Shown here: positions 55,831 to 64,000 of the stretch, one piece after another
Position numbering within the stretch: the stretch's first letter is position 1
Layout: each line of letters opens with the position of its first letter
Source: Zunongwangia sp. ESRF-bin46
GTDB lineage: Bacteria > Bacteroidota > Bacteroidia > Flavobacteriales > Flavobacteriaceae
Reading direction: 5' to 3'
Assembly: GCA_002631855.1 (NCBI GenBank)
Contig: NTLF01000014.1
Coordinates: forward strand, 361,951-425,950
DNA: 64,000 nucleotides
The notes under the pieces: model-generated
Database searches by the model: none
Told to the model about the DNA's origin: nothing
The model's input: only the letters and a program-made list of their open reading frames with translations
Program-made: the position numbers and the translations under genes

Positions 55831-57312
55831 AGAAAGTAGCTTTTCAGCTATTTTTCTGTCATTTGAGAGCCTTGGTAATTTGTTTTGGCCGCCTAGTTTT
55901 CCTTGCGATTTCATATACTCCGTAAAACTGCCTTTCTTAAGTTGTTTAATCTGTAAAGGTTGCAATATTTTCCCTTCAATTAGATCGAAATAATAAGAGT
56001 TTTGTTGTTGCATCGCTGTATCGATTGTTTTAGCGATTTGTTCGAGCAATTCTGGCTCACCTTCAAATTCAATAAACCATTCATGATAGGGCAACCCTTC
56101 TTCGGGATTGGTTTGTGGGGCGACCGTAAATTCTGAAATGGAAAAACCATGAGTTTCAATTGCTTCTTTCATAGCCATTTCAACCTCTTTTCCAATCACG
56201 TGTTCGCCAAATGCCGAAATGAAATGTTTTATTCTTCCTGAAACGATTACTCGATACGGATTTGTTGATGTAAATTGAATGGTATCACCCACATTATACC
56301 CCCAGAGCCCAGCATTGGTAGAAACAATCATTACGTAATTAACACCAACTTTAACATCACCAATAGTAAGGCGCTTCGGGTCTTCATCGAAAAAATGTTC
56401 TGCTTCAATAAACTCGTAAAAAATACCTGAATCTAATAATAGCAACATCCCGTTGGCATCTTGACTATCCTGAAAAGCAAAAAAACCTTCTGAAGCTGGA
56501 AACAGCTCTATACTGTCCACTTTTCGGCCAATTAAAGACTCAAACTTTGCTCTGTATGGTTCATAATTTACACCTCCATAAATAAACAATTGAAAGTTTT
56601 TAAAGAGGTCACCTACATCTTTTCCGGTCTTTGCCCGTAAGCGCTCAAAATACATCTGTACCCAAGACGGAATGCCGCTTATCACGGTCATATTCTCATC
56701 TTTGGTTTCTTCTACAATAGCATCTACTTTGGTTTCCCAATCATCAATACAGTTGGTCTTCCAGCTCGGCATACGGTTTCTTTGAAGGTATTTTGGCACA
56801 TAATGCGCTACAATACCTGATAATCTGCCTAATTTAATGCCGTTTTTTTCAGTCATTTCAGGGCTCCCTTGTAAAAAAATCATTTTTCCATCTACAAAAT
56901 CGGCATTTCCAGTTTCATTAATATAACAAAGAATGGCGTTTCGAGCAGCCTCAACGTGATGTGGCATCGATTCTTTTGTAATAGGAATATATTTTGCCCC
57001 GCTTGTAGTACCAGAAGTTTTAGCAAAATACAATGGTTTTCCTGGCCAAAGAATATTTTCTTCCCCTGAAACCACACGGTCTACATAGAGTTTAAGGCTT
57101 TCGTAATCCCGAATGGGTACGTTTTTAGCAAAATCGGAAGTGGATTTTATATTTTTAAAATCATGGTCTTTTCCAAACGCTGTTTCTTTTGCTTCAGAAA
57201 TGAGGTTTTTAAAGACCTTTTGCTGCGTCTCTACTGGTTTTTTTGACCATTTTTCTATTTTATAAACAATGCGTTTGGCAAAAATTTTAGCTGCGAAGGA
57301 CTTTATAAACAT
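55819..57312 (-). CDS. GH3-like acyl-adenylate enzyme
   Basis: A 497-residue protein of the GH3 auxin-responsive family, bacterial branch. The adenylation motif FAKTSGTTSGAKYIPIT is present, followed by LFPASEGFFAFQD and YNVGDTIQFTSTNPYRVIVSGR. Plant members link amino acids to hormone acids; the bacterial substrate is not known. It ends 22 bases before DUF6909 and follows the M23 gene after 6 bases. Confidence 0.88.
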   Translation of the reverse strand: MFIKSFAAKIFAKRIVYKIEKWSKKPVETQQKVFKNLISEAKETAFGKDHDFKNIKSTSDFAKNVPIRDYESLKLYVDRVVSGEENILWPGKPLYFAKTSGTTSGAKYIPITKESMPHHVEAARNAILCYINETGNADFVDGKMIFLQGSPEMTEKNGIKLGRLSGIVAHYVPKYLQRNRMPSWKTNCIDDWETKVDAIVEETKDENMTVISGIPSWVQMYFERLRAKTGKDVGDLFKNFQLFIYGGVNYEPYRAKFESLIGRKVDSIELFPASEGFFAFQDSQDANGMLLLLDSGIFYEFIEAEHFFDEDPKRLTIGDVKVGVNYVMIVSTNAGLWGYNVGDTIQFTSTNPYRVIVSGRIKHFISAFGEHVIGKEVEMAMKEAIETHGFSISEFTVAPQTNPEEGLPYHEWFIEFEGEPELLEQIAKTIDTAMQQQNSYYFDLIEGKILQPLQIKQLKKGSFTEYMKSQGKLGGQNKLPRLSNDRKIAEKLLSLQD

Positions 57313-57318
57313 ATTGGA

Positions 57319-58185
57319 TTATTCAAAATCTATAAAATTTGTTGGATCTATTGGGAAACCTTGTCGCCATAACTCAAAATGAAGGTGAGGGCCTGTGGTA
57401 AGCTCACCTGTACTGCCTACGGTTGCTATTACCTCTCCAGCTTTTACCAATTCCCCTTGTTCTTTGGTCAAGGAAGCATTGTGCTTATAAGCTGAAAGCA
57501 GGTCGTTGCGGTGTTTTAAAATAATTACATAGCCTGTTTCGGCAGTCCATTCAGCAAAAATTACTGTGCCGTCTGCGATGGCTTTTACTGGGGTATCTTT
57601 TGCAGCGACAATATCTACGGCGTAATGCTTATCGTTAGGTTTGTACCCTTCAGTAATGGTTCCTTTTATAGGGGCAAAAAGCACGTAATTAATTTCGGCA
57701 TCACCCACTAAAGGGTTGTATTTATCTTCACGGGATACTTTTTCACGTAACAACGAGTCTTCTCTTGAAGCAGCTAAATTTACTTCCGAGGCATCAATAC
57801 TAGCTGCATTTATAATAGAATCTTTATTAAAATCGACTGTTTTAACGTCTCCTGTGAGCACTTTTCGTATTGAGGCAAGGTATTGGTCATTTGCTTCAAT
57901 TTCCTGCTGTAGTGAGTCTGCCTTGTACGTTAAACGAGTGGCACGTTGTTTCAGTTTAGTGGAAGAATAGCCCGGAATGTATTCCCGAAGTGGTGTGAAA
58001 GCTATTAAGAGCGTCGTTCCAGATATTAAGAGCAATGCAGAAATAACACTAAAGACAAACACGTTTAAGCGGTTTAACTTAAAGGAAAAGCGTTCTTCAA
58101 ACGTATCTTCATTAAGCACAACCAGCCGGTATTTGTGCAACAGCTTCTTTTTTATCTTTTTTGCCCTTTTCTCTTTTTTAGCCAT
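57319..58185 (-). CDS. M23 family peptidoglycan DD-metalloendopeptidase
   Basis: A 288-residue membrane-anchored protein: basic N terminus, one membrane segment (about 38-63), a coiled-coil stalk (about 78-125) and a C-terminal lysostaphin-type domain. Zinc ligands lie in KHYAVDIVA (His-x3-Asp) and GPHLHFELW (HxH). It cuts peptide cross-links in the periplasm, or acts as an activator such as EnvC if ligands were lost, which is not the case here. A TATATTTG box at 58204-58211 lies 18 bases upstream. Confidence 0.92.
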   Translation of the reverse strand: MAKKEKRAKKIKKKLLHKYRLVVLNEDTFEERFSFKLNRLNVFVFSVISALLLISGTTLLIAFTPLREYIPGYSSTKLKQRATRLTYKADSLQQEIEANDQYLASIRKVLTGDVKTVDFNKDSIINAASIDASEVNLAASREDSLLREKVSREDKYNPLVGDAEINYVLFAPIKGTITEGYKPNDKHYAVDIVAAKDTPVKAIADGTVIFAEWTAETGYVIILKHRNDLLSAYKHNASLTKEQGELVKAGEVIATVGSTGELTTGPHLHFELWRQGFPIDPTNFIDFE

Positions 58186-58275
58186 GTTGTATGCTTCCTT
58201 TTACAAATATAAAACAATCTTATTCCCTCTTGCACTAAACTTACACTGAAAACGTTTTATGTAAGGAATTCTTGT

Positions 58276-58283
58276 TACCTTTG
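58276..58283 (+). promoter_or_regulatory. -7 box upstream of tatA
   Basis: TACCTTTG matches TAnnTTTG 16 bases before the ATG. No proper -33 element was found in the expected window. Confidence 0.4.
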
Positions 58284-58299
58284 CCTTATAAATTTTTAT

Positions 58300-58491
58300 A
58301 TGATGATTGCACTATTTTTACCCCTTGCTATAGGCCCTTGGCAAATTGTTTTAATCGTTTTGGTTGTTTTGCTATTGTTTGGCGGACGAAAAATACCAGA
58401 ATTGATGCGAGGCTTAGGTAGCGGTATCAAAGAATTTAAAGACGCTTCTAAAGATGAAAATGATGAAGCAAAAATTGAAGATAAGAAGTAA
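58300..58491 (+). CDS. tatA: twin-arginine translocase subunit TatA
   Basis: A 63-residue protein with one membrane helix ([16 protein letters not shown]), the hinge [14 protein letters not shown] and an amphipathic charged tail. It forms the pore of the Tat export system, which carries folded proteins across the inner membrane. TatC is not in this window. It ends in a strong terminator. Two adjacent ATG codons occur at 58300 and 58303; either could be used. Confidence 0.94.
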   Translation: MMIALFLPLAIGPWQIVLIVLVVLLLFGGRKIPELMRGLGSGIKEFKDASKDENDEAKIEDKK

Positions 58492-58515
58492 TTTTTAAGC
58501 TTTATTTCTTCAAAT

Positions 58516-58551
58516 AAAAACCCGCTAAATCAAAAGATTTAGCGGGTTTTT
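58516..58551. terminator. bidirectional intrinsic terminator
   Basis: A perfect 16-bp stem (58516-58531 with 58536-58551) with a 4-A loop; T runs on both strands. It separates tatA (plus) from the DUF4837 gene (minus). Confidence 0.93.
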
Positions 58552-58569
58552 AAATATTTTGAGTATTTT

Positions 58570-59547
58570 TTATTTACTGAATTTTGCAGAGCGTAAAATA
58601 GATTCCAGTTCAAACTGTAAATCGCGTTTTTCAACCGAAGGGGCATAGGTAAAGCCTTCTAGTATTAAATAGCGTTCGTTTTCTTCATCCTTTACGGCAA
58701 AATTAATAAAAGGCCCGCCCATAAAGGCTCCTTTCACTTCCCAGGTTCCTTTGGTCTCATAGGCAGTATGGCCATCTATTTCAGTTTTAAAAAGATAGGG
58801 GGCATAAGCATCCTCAGTAATAAAACGTCCTTCATCTTCAACGGGAAGGTATCCACCGCCAATAGAATCACGCATTTTAATAATCTCACCAACCGCCATA
58901 CTATCAGTAGTAATTGTGTTTAATGGAACTTCATAAATTAAAATATTCGTAGTTCCAGATTTTAGGTTTTTTCGCATCCAGTAAAAATCGTCACTTGCAC
59001 TTGCTATACGGTAAGCAGAAGGCACTTTAATATCGACCCCAAAGCGTTCTTTCAGTGAATCTGTTTTCATCATAGACACTTTGGTACGGCGTTGCCGTTC
59101 TTTTATTTCTGAAGCGTGTAGTGCTTCAATTATCTGGTCGTGTTTTTCTTCAATTAAAGTTATTAACCCTTCTTCTGAAGTAGCAGTAATAATGGCACCA
59201 ACTTGTGGCCTAGCATATTCATTTTTAGCAATTTTCACGTTATTTTCTTTGCCTAAACTAACGTGAATAAAGATACGGTTGGTTCGTGCAAAGTCAGTGA
59301 ATGTTGAAATGGGCATTTGGTTTATGGTGAATAAAGGCTCATCTTGTGGTAAACCATCGGTTGGTGCAGCAAAATAAGTTCTAATCTCTTCGCCCACAGG
59401 ACCATTCCATAAATCGTTATCTATTACAACTTGAAGATGGTTTACATTCCCAACAGAATCAGGAAGGTATGAAGTGTCTTTTTTACCAGAATCGTTGCAC
59501 GATACAAGGACAACAAATGCCAATAAAGCAATGTAAATCGTTTTCAT
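58570..59547 (-). CDS. DUF4837 lipoprotein
   Basis: A 325-residue protein with a lipobox at residues 14-17 (LVSC; Cys17), so it is exported and lipidated. The mature part is one domain with a conserved DDFYWMRKNLKSGTTNILIYEVP core and a C-terminal GPFINFAVKDEENERYLILEGF. The family is common in Bacteroidota and of unknown function. It follows the transglycosylase gene after 21 bases, so a cell-envelope link is plausible. Confidence 0.88.
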   Translation of the reverse strand: MKTIYIALLAFVVLVSCNDSGKKDTSYLPDSVGNVNHLQVVIDNDLWNGPVGEEIRTYFAAPTDGLPQDEPLFTINQMPISTFTDFARTNRIFIHVSLGKENNVKIAKNEYARPQVGAIITATSEEGLITLIEEKHDQIIEALHASEIKERQRRTKVSMMKTDSLKERFGVDIKVPSAYRIASASDDFYWMRKNLKSGTTNILIYEVPLNTITTDSMAVGEIIKMRDSIGGGYLPVEDEGRFITEDAYAPYLFKTEIDGHTAYETKGTWEVKGAFMGGPFINFAVKDEENERYLILEGFTYAPSVEKRDLQFELESILRSAKFSK

Positions 59548-59568
59548 TTTAGTGTTTTTGTTGGTTGT

Positions 59569-61119
59569 TTACCCTTTTTGAATCTTTAATTTCATTCCAG
59601 GTTTTAAGTTATTACCACTAATATCATTCCAATTTTTAATTTTTTCAACAGTAACCCCAGGAAATTTTCTAGAAATGCTCCATAATGAGTCTCCATTTTT
59701 AACAGTGTACATTTTTACACCATTGTTTGACGTTGTTGTTTTTGAAGAACCACCTACTGGTTTTCTTGGGTGAATCGTTAAGCGTTGCCCTACCCGTAAT
59801 CGATTGCTCCTTAAGCCATTCCAACGTTTTATTTGACTTACACCTACACCGTATTTTTCAGCAATTTTACCTAAATAATCCCCAGATCTAACACGATAGC
59901 GAATTCGGCTAGGTTGATCAACAACTTCATCTAAAGGTTTTTCGCGTTCGTTTAATTTTTTTTCTGCGTATGCATAAATAGCTTCCTCATTGGCTACAAA
60001 TTTCCCAATTTGATCGATTGGAAGACGAAGTACATAATTCTCATCTTTTATTACTGGGATTATTCCGAGTTTATAGGAAGGATTTAAATATTCAATCTCT
60101 GCTTTAGGAATAGAGGTTATTTCAGCAATCTGATCAAAAGTGATCATTTTTTTTACTCGAACTGTGTCGGTTGCTACATACGGTATTTGCGGACCGTCGC
60201 TCTTAAATCCATGTTCTTCAGCATATTCAAAAATATACATAGTGGCTAAAAAAGCTGGAACATAGCCGGCTGTTTCACGTGGAAGAAAGCTGCGAATATT
60301 CCAATAATTTTTCTTTCCGCCAGAACGGCGAATGGCTTTTGCAACATTTCCAGGACCAGAATTATAGGCGGCTAAAGCCAAATCCCAATCTTCTAAACTG
60401 TTATATAAACTAAACAAGTACTTACTAGCTGCTTCGGTAGCCATAATAGGGTCTGAGCGCTCGTCTACATACGAGTTTACATCTAAGCCAAACATTTTGC
60501 CTGTGCTGAACATAAACTGCCACAAACCAGTAGCTCCTACTCTTGAAACCGCTCTAGGATCTAATGCAGATTCAACAATGGCAAGGTATTTCATCTCTAA
60601 CGGTAAGCCGTACCTATCCAACTGCTCTTCGAACATAGGGAAGTAGTAATCGCTCAAGGCCATTAACTTAGACAATGTGTTTCTACGGTTTTTTAAATAG
60701 CCGTTAATCACACTTTCTAAAGAAGGATTGTATTCTACATTAAAAGGGGTTCGGGCGTTTAATTCTGCTAACCGTTGTTTTAAGACTTCGGTAGGTAGTT
60801 CTTTATACGGTAATGGATCGTAGCTTTGATTTTGAACGGTGCCATACATTTCTTCAAAACGGCCTGTAGAAAATAATTCGTTTAACCAAAGGCTATCAAT
60901 TTTTCGAGCCTTAGCCATATCTTCCAAAGAAAAAACCATCGTATCCTTAACCTTAGTAGCGACAACGGTTTTAGGTAAATCGCCTGTGATTTTTTGTACG
61001 GTAATTGAATCTACAACCTGTATGTTTTTCTTTTTAAGAGAATCGATTGGTTTATCTTGTGCAAACGAAGTAAATACTCCGAATACAAACAAAACTGTGA
61101 CGAAAAGAAGTTTTTCCAT
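59569..61119 (-). CDS. LysM-containing lytic transglycosylase (MltD-like)
   Basis: A 516-residue exported enzyme (signal peptide residues 1-20). The SLT domain has the catalytic Glu183 in KYLAIVESALDP, with GATGLWQFMFSTGKMFGL and ALAAYNSGPGNVAKAIRR. Two LysM repeats near the C terminus (RYRVRSGDYLGKIAEKYGV and MYTVKNGDSLWSISRKFPG) bind peptidoglycan. It cleaves glycan strands with an anhydro end. The gene is upstream of DUF4837 in one direction. Confidence 0.93.
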   Translation of the reverse strand: MEKLLFVTVLFVFGVFTSFAQDKPIDSLKKKNIQVVDSITVQKITGDLPKTVVATKVKDTMVFSLEDMAKARKIDSLWLNELFSTGRFEEMYGTVQNQSYDPLPYKELPTEVLKQRLAELNARTPFNVEYNPSLESVINGYLKNRRNTLSKLMALSDYYFPMFEEQLDRYGLPLEMKYLAIVESALDPRAVSRVGATGLWQFMFSTGKMFGLDVNSYVDERSDPIMATEAASKYLFSLYNSLEDWDLALAAYNSGPGNVAKAIRRSGGKKNYWNIRSFLPRETAGYVPAFLATMYIFEYAEEHGFKSDGPQIPYVATDTVRVKKMITFDQIAEITSIPKAEIEYLNPSYKLGIIPVIKDENYVLRLPIDQIGKFVANEEAIYAYAEKKLNEREKPLDEVVDQPSRIRYRVRSGDYLGKIAEKYGVGVSQIKRWNGLRSNRLRVGQRLTIHPRKPVGGSSKTTTSNNGVKMYTVKNGDSLWSISRKFPGVTVEKIKNWNDISGNNLKPGMKLKIQKG

Positions 61120-61232
61120 AGTCTTAATAGCCTGGGGTTTAGCTTAAAATATTATTAAAAATACACAAAAGGAAAAAATGTACAACTAAATTTTTACGTT
61201 TATTCCTTTGTTGAAACGGTTTTATATAGTTT

Positions 61233-62420
61233 TTATTCTCTAATCGCTTTAATTCCTGGAAGTGTCTTACCTTCAAGCATTTCAAGCATAGCACCACCTC
61301 CCGTCGAAACATAACTTACTTTATCGGTAAAGTTAAATTTTTTGACAGCTGCTACAGAATCACCACCGCCTACTAATGAAAAAGCCCCGTTTTTAGTTGC
61401 TTCGGCAATAGCATTACCTAAATTAACAGTTCCTTTTGCAAAGGGTTCCATTTCAAAAACACCGGCAGGACCGTTCCAAAGTATCGTTTTAGATTTTGCA
61501 ATAACGGATGAAAACAATTCATTTGATTTTGGACCAACATCTAATCCCATCCATCCTTCTGGAATATCGTCTATAATGCTTACATCGGTGCTCGCCATTT
61601 CAGAAAAACTATCTGCAATAATAGCATCAGTTGGTAAGTGTACCGTAACACCTTTTTCTTTTGCTTTTTCAAGAATTTCAAGGGCTAAATCCTGCTTGTC
61701 CTCTTCTACTAAAGATGCACCAACTTTTCCACCCTGTGCTTTAACAAAAGTGAAAGCCATCCCTCCACCAATAATTAGATGATCTATTTTGTCTAAAATA
61801 TTTTCAATTACCGTGATTTTTGAAGAAACTTTCGCACCACCTATAATTGCTGTTATGGGCGATTGACCATCATTCAAAATTTTATTTACATTTTCAATTT
61901 CTGAAGCCAATAACAATCCAAAACATTTATTTTCTGGAAAAAAATCTGCGATAACAGCTGTTGATGCATGTGCCCTGTGAGCTGTACCAAAGGCGTCATT
62001 TACATAGAAATCACCTAATTTAGCTAATTTTTCAGCAAAAGCTTGATCACCTTGTTTTTCTTCCTCGTGATATCGAAGGTTTTCAAGTAATAAAATTTCA
62101 CCAGATTTTAAATTGGCCACTGCTTGTTCAACGGTTTCACCAACACAATCTTCTACAAACTTTACGGTGACACCTAAAACTTCGGTAGCAGCATCCACAA
62201 CGTGGCGTAAAGAAAACGCTGCTTCTTTATTTTTTGGACGACCTAAATGCGACATTAAAATACAACTACCCTCATCTTCCAAAATGTTGATTATTGTAGG
62301 CTTTGCAGCTTCAATTCGGGTGGTGTCGGTTACTTCGTGATCATCATTTAAAGGGACATTGAAATCTACTCTAATAAGTACTTTTTTTCCTTTAAAATTT
62401 ACATCTTTTACTGTTTTCAT
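61233..62420 (-). CDS. pgk: phosphoglycerate kinase
   Basis: A 395-residue glycolytic enzyme starting at the ATG at 62420 (a longer frame to 62486 adds a cysteine-rich leader that is not normal). LIRVDFNVPLND, SHLGRP, GGAKVSSKITV, NGPAGVFE and GGGDSVAAVKK are all present, so it should be active in ATP-forming transfer from 1,3-bisphosphoglycerate. A TATATTTG box at 62440-62447 lies 19 bases upstream. It is divergent from holB. Confidence 0.97.
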   Translation of the reverse strand: MKTVKDVNFKGKKVLIRVDFNVPLNDDHEVTDTTRIEAAKPTIINILEDEGSCILMSHLGRPKNKEAAFSLRHVVDAATEVLGVTVKFVEDCVGETVEQAVANLKSGEILLLENLRYHEEEKQGDQAFAEKLAKLGDFYVNDAFGTAHRAHASTAVIADFFPENKCFGLLLASEIENVNKILNDGQSPITAIIGGAKVSSKITVIENILDKIDHLIIGGGMAFTFVKAQGGKVGASLVEEDKQDLALEILEKAKEKGVTVHLPTDAIIADSFSEMASTDVSIIDDIPEGWMGLDVGPKSNELFSSVIAKSKTILWNGPAGVFEMEPFAKGTVNLGNAIAEATKNGAFSLVGGGDSVAAVKKFNFTDKVSYVSTGGGAMLEMLEGKTLPGIKAIRE

Positions 62421-62541
62421 ACTTGACAATTTACACCTGCAAATATAGTTTTTTAAACGGCAATGCTGAAAGGTTTTACAACGCATCCTTTCATAGCTTT
62501 TTTGATTAAAATTTCCGAAGAAAAAATATGTAGCTTTGCGT

Positions 62542-63696
62542 ATGGACTTTTCAAACGTTATTGGTCAAAAACACTTACAATCACACTTATTAACCACCAT
62601 CGAAAATGGTAGAATTCCTCATGCGCAACTGTTTATCGGAAAATCTGGAACAGGTGTGTTACCTGCTGCAATAGCCTATGCTAACGCTATATTATGCAGT
62701 AATTTTTCGCCTGAATCTGAAGCGTATAAAAAATGTAGTCAAAAGGTATCAAATTTTGCACATCCCGATCTTCACTTTGTGTATCCAGTTAACACCAATG
62801 ACAAAGTTAAAAAGCATCCTGTTTCCGGTAATTTTAGCGAGGAATGGCGTGGGTTTCTGAAAGAAAGCCCTTACGGATCACTCTTTCAATGGCTTCAAAA
62901 ACTAGGAATTGAAAAAAAGCAAGGTAATATAAAGGTGGATGAAGCCGCCGATATGATGAAAAAATTGTCTTTAAAAGCATATGAAGGTGGTTATAAAGTT
63001 ATGATTGTTTGGATGGCAGATAAAATGAACACACAGTCTGCCAATAAGATTTTGAAGCTTATTGAAGAACCGCCTGAAAAAACAGTCCTTTTATTACTTA
63101 CCGAAGATGAAGAACAAATAATCAGCACCATTCAATCACGTTGTCAAAAATTACACTTTCCGCTTCTTTCAGAAGACGATATCGCTACTTTTTTGCACCG
63201 TACAAAACAATTGGATGAGAATACTGCTTTAAAAATTGCACATCGAGCCAATGGTGATGTAAATAAAGCTATGCAAATTATTGATGAAGACAGTGATGAC
63301 AATATTTTTGAGCGTTTATTTATTGATTGGGTTCGCACAGCTTTTAAGGCAAAAGGGAATAAAGCATCGATCAATGATTTACTTAAATGGAGTGATACCG
63401 TTGCCGGTTTAGGACGCGAAACACAAAAGAAATTTCTCACTTATTGTATTGAAGTATTTCGACAAGCATTACTGAAAAACTACAAAGCTGAATCATTATT
63501 GTTTTTTGAAGCGAATGATTCTAAATTCTCTCTCGAAAAGTTCGCCCCTTTTGTGCATCAAAACAACATATTTGATATTACTGAAGCTTTAGAAAAAGCA
63601 ATTTATCATGTAGAGCGAAATGGAAACGGGAAAATTATATTTACAGATTTATCTATCTCTCTAACTCGTTTAATACATCGCAAAGAGCTTGTATAA
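62542..63696 (+). CDS. holB: DNA polymerase III subunit delta-prime
   Basis: A 384-residue clamp-loader subunit starting at the ATG at 62542. The AAA-type N-terminal domain reads NVIGQKHLQSHLLTTIENG, then a degenerate P-loop (GKSGTGVLP without the usual Lys-Thr), a shortened Cys pair, and the SRC motif in TIQSRCQKLHFPLL. This fits delta-prime, which does not need to bind ATP. A TAGCTTTG box (62531-62538) is only 3 bases before the ATG. Confidence 0.93.
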   Translation: MDFSNVIGQKHLQSHLLTTIENGRIPHAQLFIGKSGTGVLPAAIAYANAILCSNFSPESEAYKKCSQKVSNFAHPDLHFVYPVNTNDKVKKHPVSGNFSEEWRGFLKESPYGSLFQWLQKLGIEKKQGNIKVDEAADMMKKLSLKAYEGGYKVMIVWMADKMNTQSANKILKLIEEPPEKTVLLLLTEDEEQIISTIQSRCQKLHFPLLSEDDIATFLHRTKQLDENTALKIAHRANGDVNKAMQIIDEDSDDNIFERLFIDWVRTAFKAKGNKASINDLLKWSDTVAGLGRETQKKFLTYCIEVFRQALLKNYKAESLLFFEANDSKFSLEKFAPFVHQNNIFDITEALEKAIYHVERNGNGKIIFTDLSISLTRLIHRKELV

Positions 63697-64000
63697 TAAT
63701 TTCTTATTTTTATTTTACATTATTATCGATAAAACCTATTAATTTTAAGCTAAAATTAGCTGTTTTAAGCGACTTTATAATTTTTAACACACATTTTCAG
63801 CGCCTACATCCTATAATAGGCTTAAAAGCAAAATAAATAGCTTTTTAAGCCTTTTTAAAGCAATATATGTGAGAGGAATACTCTTTTGAGGTCCAAGCAC
63901 TCATATTTGACCACAAGCCTACCCAAAAAGCTTTTAATGAAAATATATTTCCTGTTTTGTATTTTTCTGAAAGCAGACTTACATAAAATGAATCAAAAAC
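63697..64000. other. AT-rich region after holB, no clear gene
   Basis: This 304-base end is AT-rich and holds a small 6-bp palindrome (63748-63761) and a bulged hairpin at 63818-63852. An ATG at 63937 opens a frame that runs off the right edge (MKIYFLFCIFLKADLHK), and another ATG is at 63989. The next gene may begin here, but I cannot support a call. Confidence 0.5.
63818..63856 (+). terminator. possible terminator of holB
   Basis: Arms 63818-63829 and 63840-63852 form a 12-bp stem with one bulged T and a 10-base loop, followed by five T. It is 121 bases after the holB stop. Confidence 0.4.

Noticed and set aside
61342-61782. 146-codon plus-strand frame in pgk
   Set aside because: Antisense shadow of pgk with no motif.
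1-64000. Search for tRNA, rRNA, CRISPR arrays, insertion sequences and prophage genes
   Set aside because: No tRNA cloverleaf, rRNA stretch, regularly spaced repeats, transposase or phage structural gene was recognised by eye.

Overview
The window is an AT-rich chromosomal segment from a member of the Flavobacteriaceae (Bacteroidota), probably marine. The evidence is a secreted protease with a type IX secretion (T9SS) C-terminal sorting domain, a SprE/PorW-type gliding/T9SS lipoprotein, an F-type ATP synthase operon in the Bacteroidota order (B-E-F-H-A-G with no beta or epsilon gene), several families that occur mainly in this phylum (DUF4254, DUF4837, DUF6427, DUF6341, DUF6909, GH3-like), and repeated matches to the Bacteroidota -7 promoter box TAnnTTTG. 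I saw no rRNA, tRNA, CRISPR array or insertion sequence.

Layout. 1-1637: 3' part missing of a double-ATPase oligopeptide/nickel-type ABC protein (minus). 2316-5687: large T9SS-exported subtilase (plus). 5778-14125: mostly minus-strand housekeeping and small envelope genes (exonuclease, serine hydrolase, Ogt, CBS-domain transporter-like protein, HemB, flippase, small unknown exported proteins). 14250-23050: one long minus-strand run from sprE/porW through bactofilin, AtpZ-like and DUF6168-like proteins into atpBEFHAG. 23241-24302: PaaE-like ferredoxin reductase (plus). 24306-25987: GT9 and DUF4254. 25988-28148: a compact, visibly AT-richer island that reads as a type II restriction-modification system: an alpha-class adenine methyltransferase, divergent from a controller (C) protein and a small PD-(D/E)xK-like protein, plus one unknown small gene. 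28205-30680: DUF6427, DUF6341, purD.

30740-54100 is a surface polysaccharide locus. Plus-strand genes (CapK-like adenylating enzyme, WecB, GT4) converge on a ~21 kb minus-strand run that starts with DUF6909 and rmlBACD, then a Wzz-like protein, flippase, acetyltransferase, two sulfotransferases, glycosyltransferases, a polysaccharide deacetylase, three O-antigen polymerase/ligase-like membrane proteins, UDP-glucose dehydrogenase, UDP-xylose synthase and the initiating phosphoglycosyltransferase. Together they predict a rhamnose- and uronate/xylose-containing polymer that carries sulfate and acetyl groups.

55819-63696 holds GH3-like, M23 peptidase, TatA, DUF4837, LysM transglycosylase, phosphoglycerate kinase and DNA polymerase III delta-prime.

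The most interesting signals are: (1) the small restriction-modification island with a near-perfect palindrome over the C-gene promoter and an apparently leaderless C gene; (2) two strong hairpins inside the atp operon, placed exactly after atpE and atpA, the only two genes here whose products are used in several copies per enzyme; (3) the recurrent placement of the -7 box only 3-5 bases before start codons; and (4) the two sulfotransferases in the polysaccharide locus.
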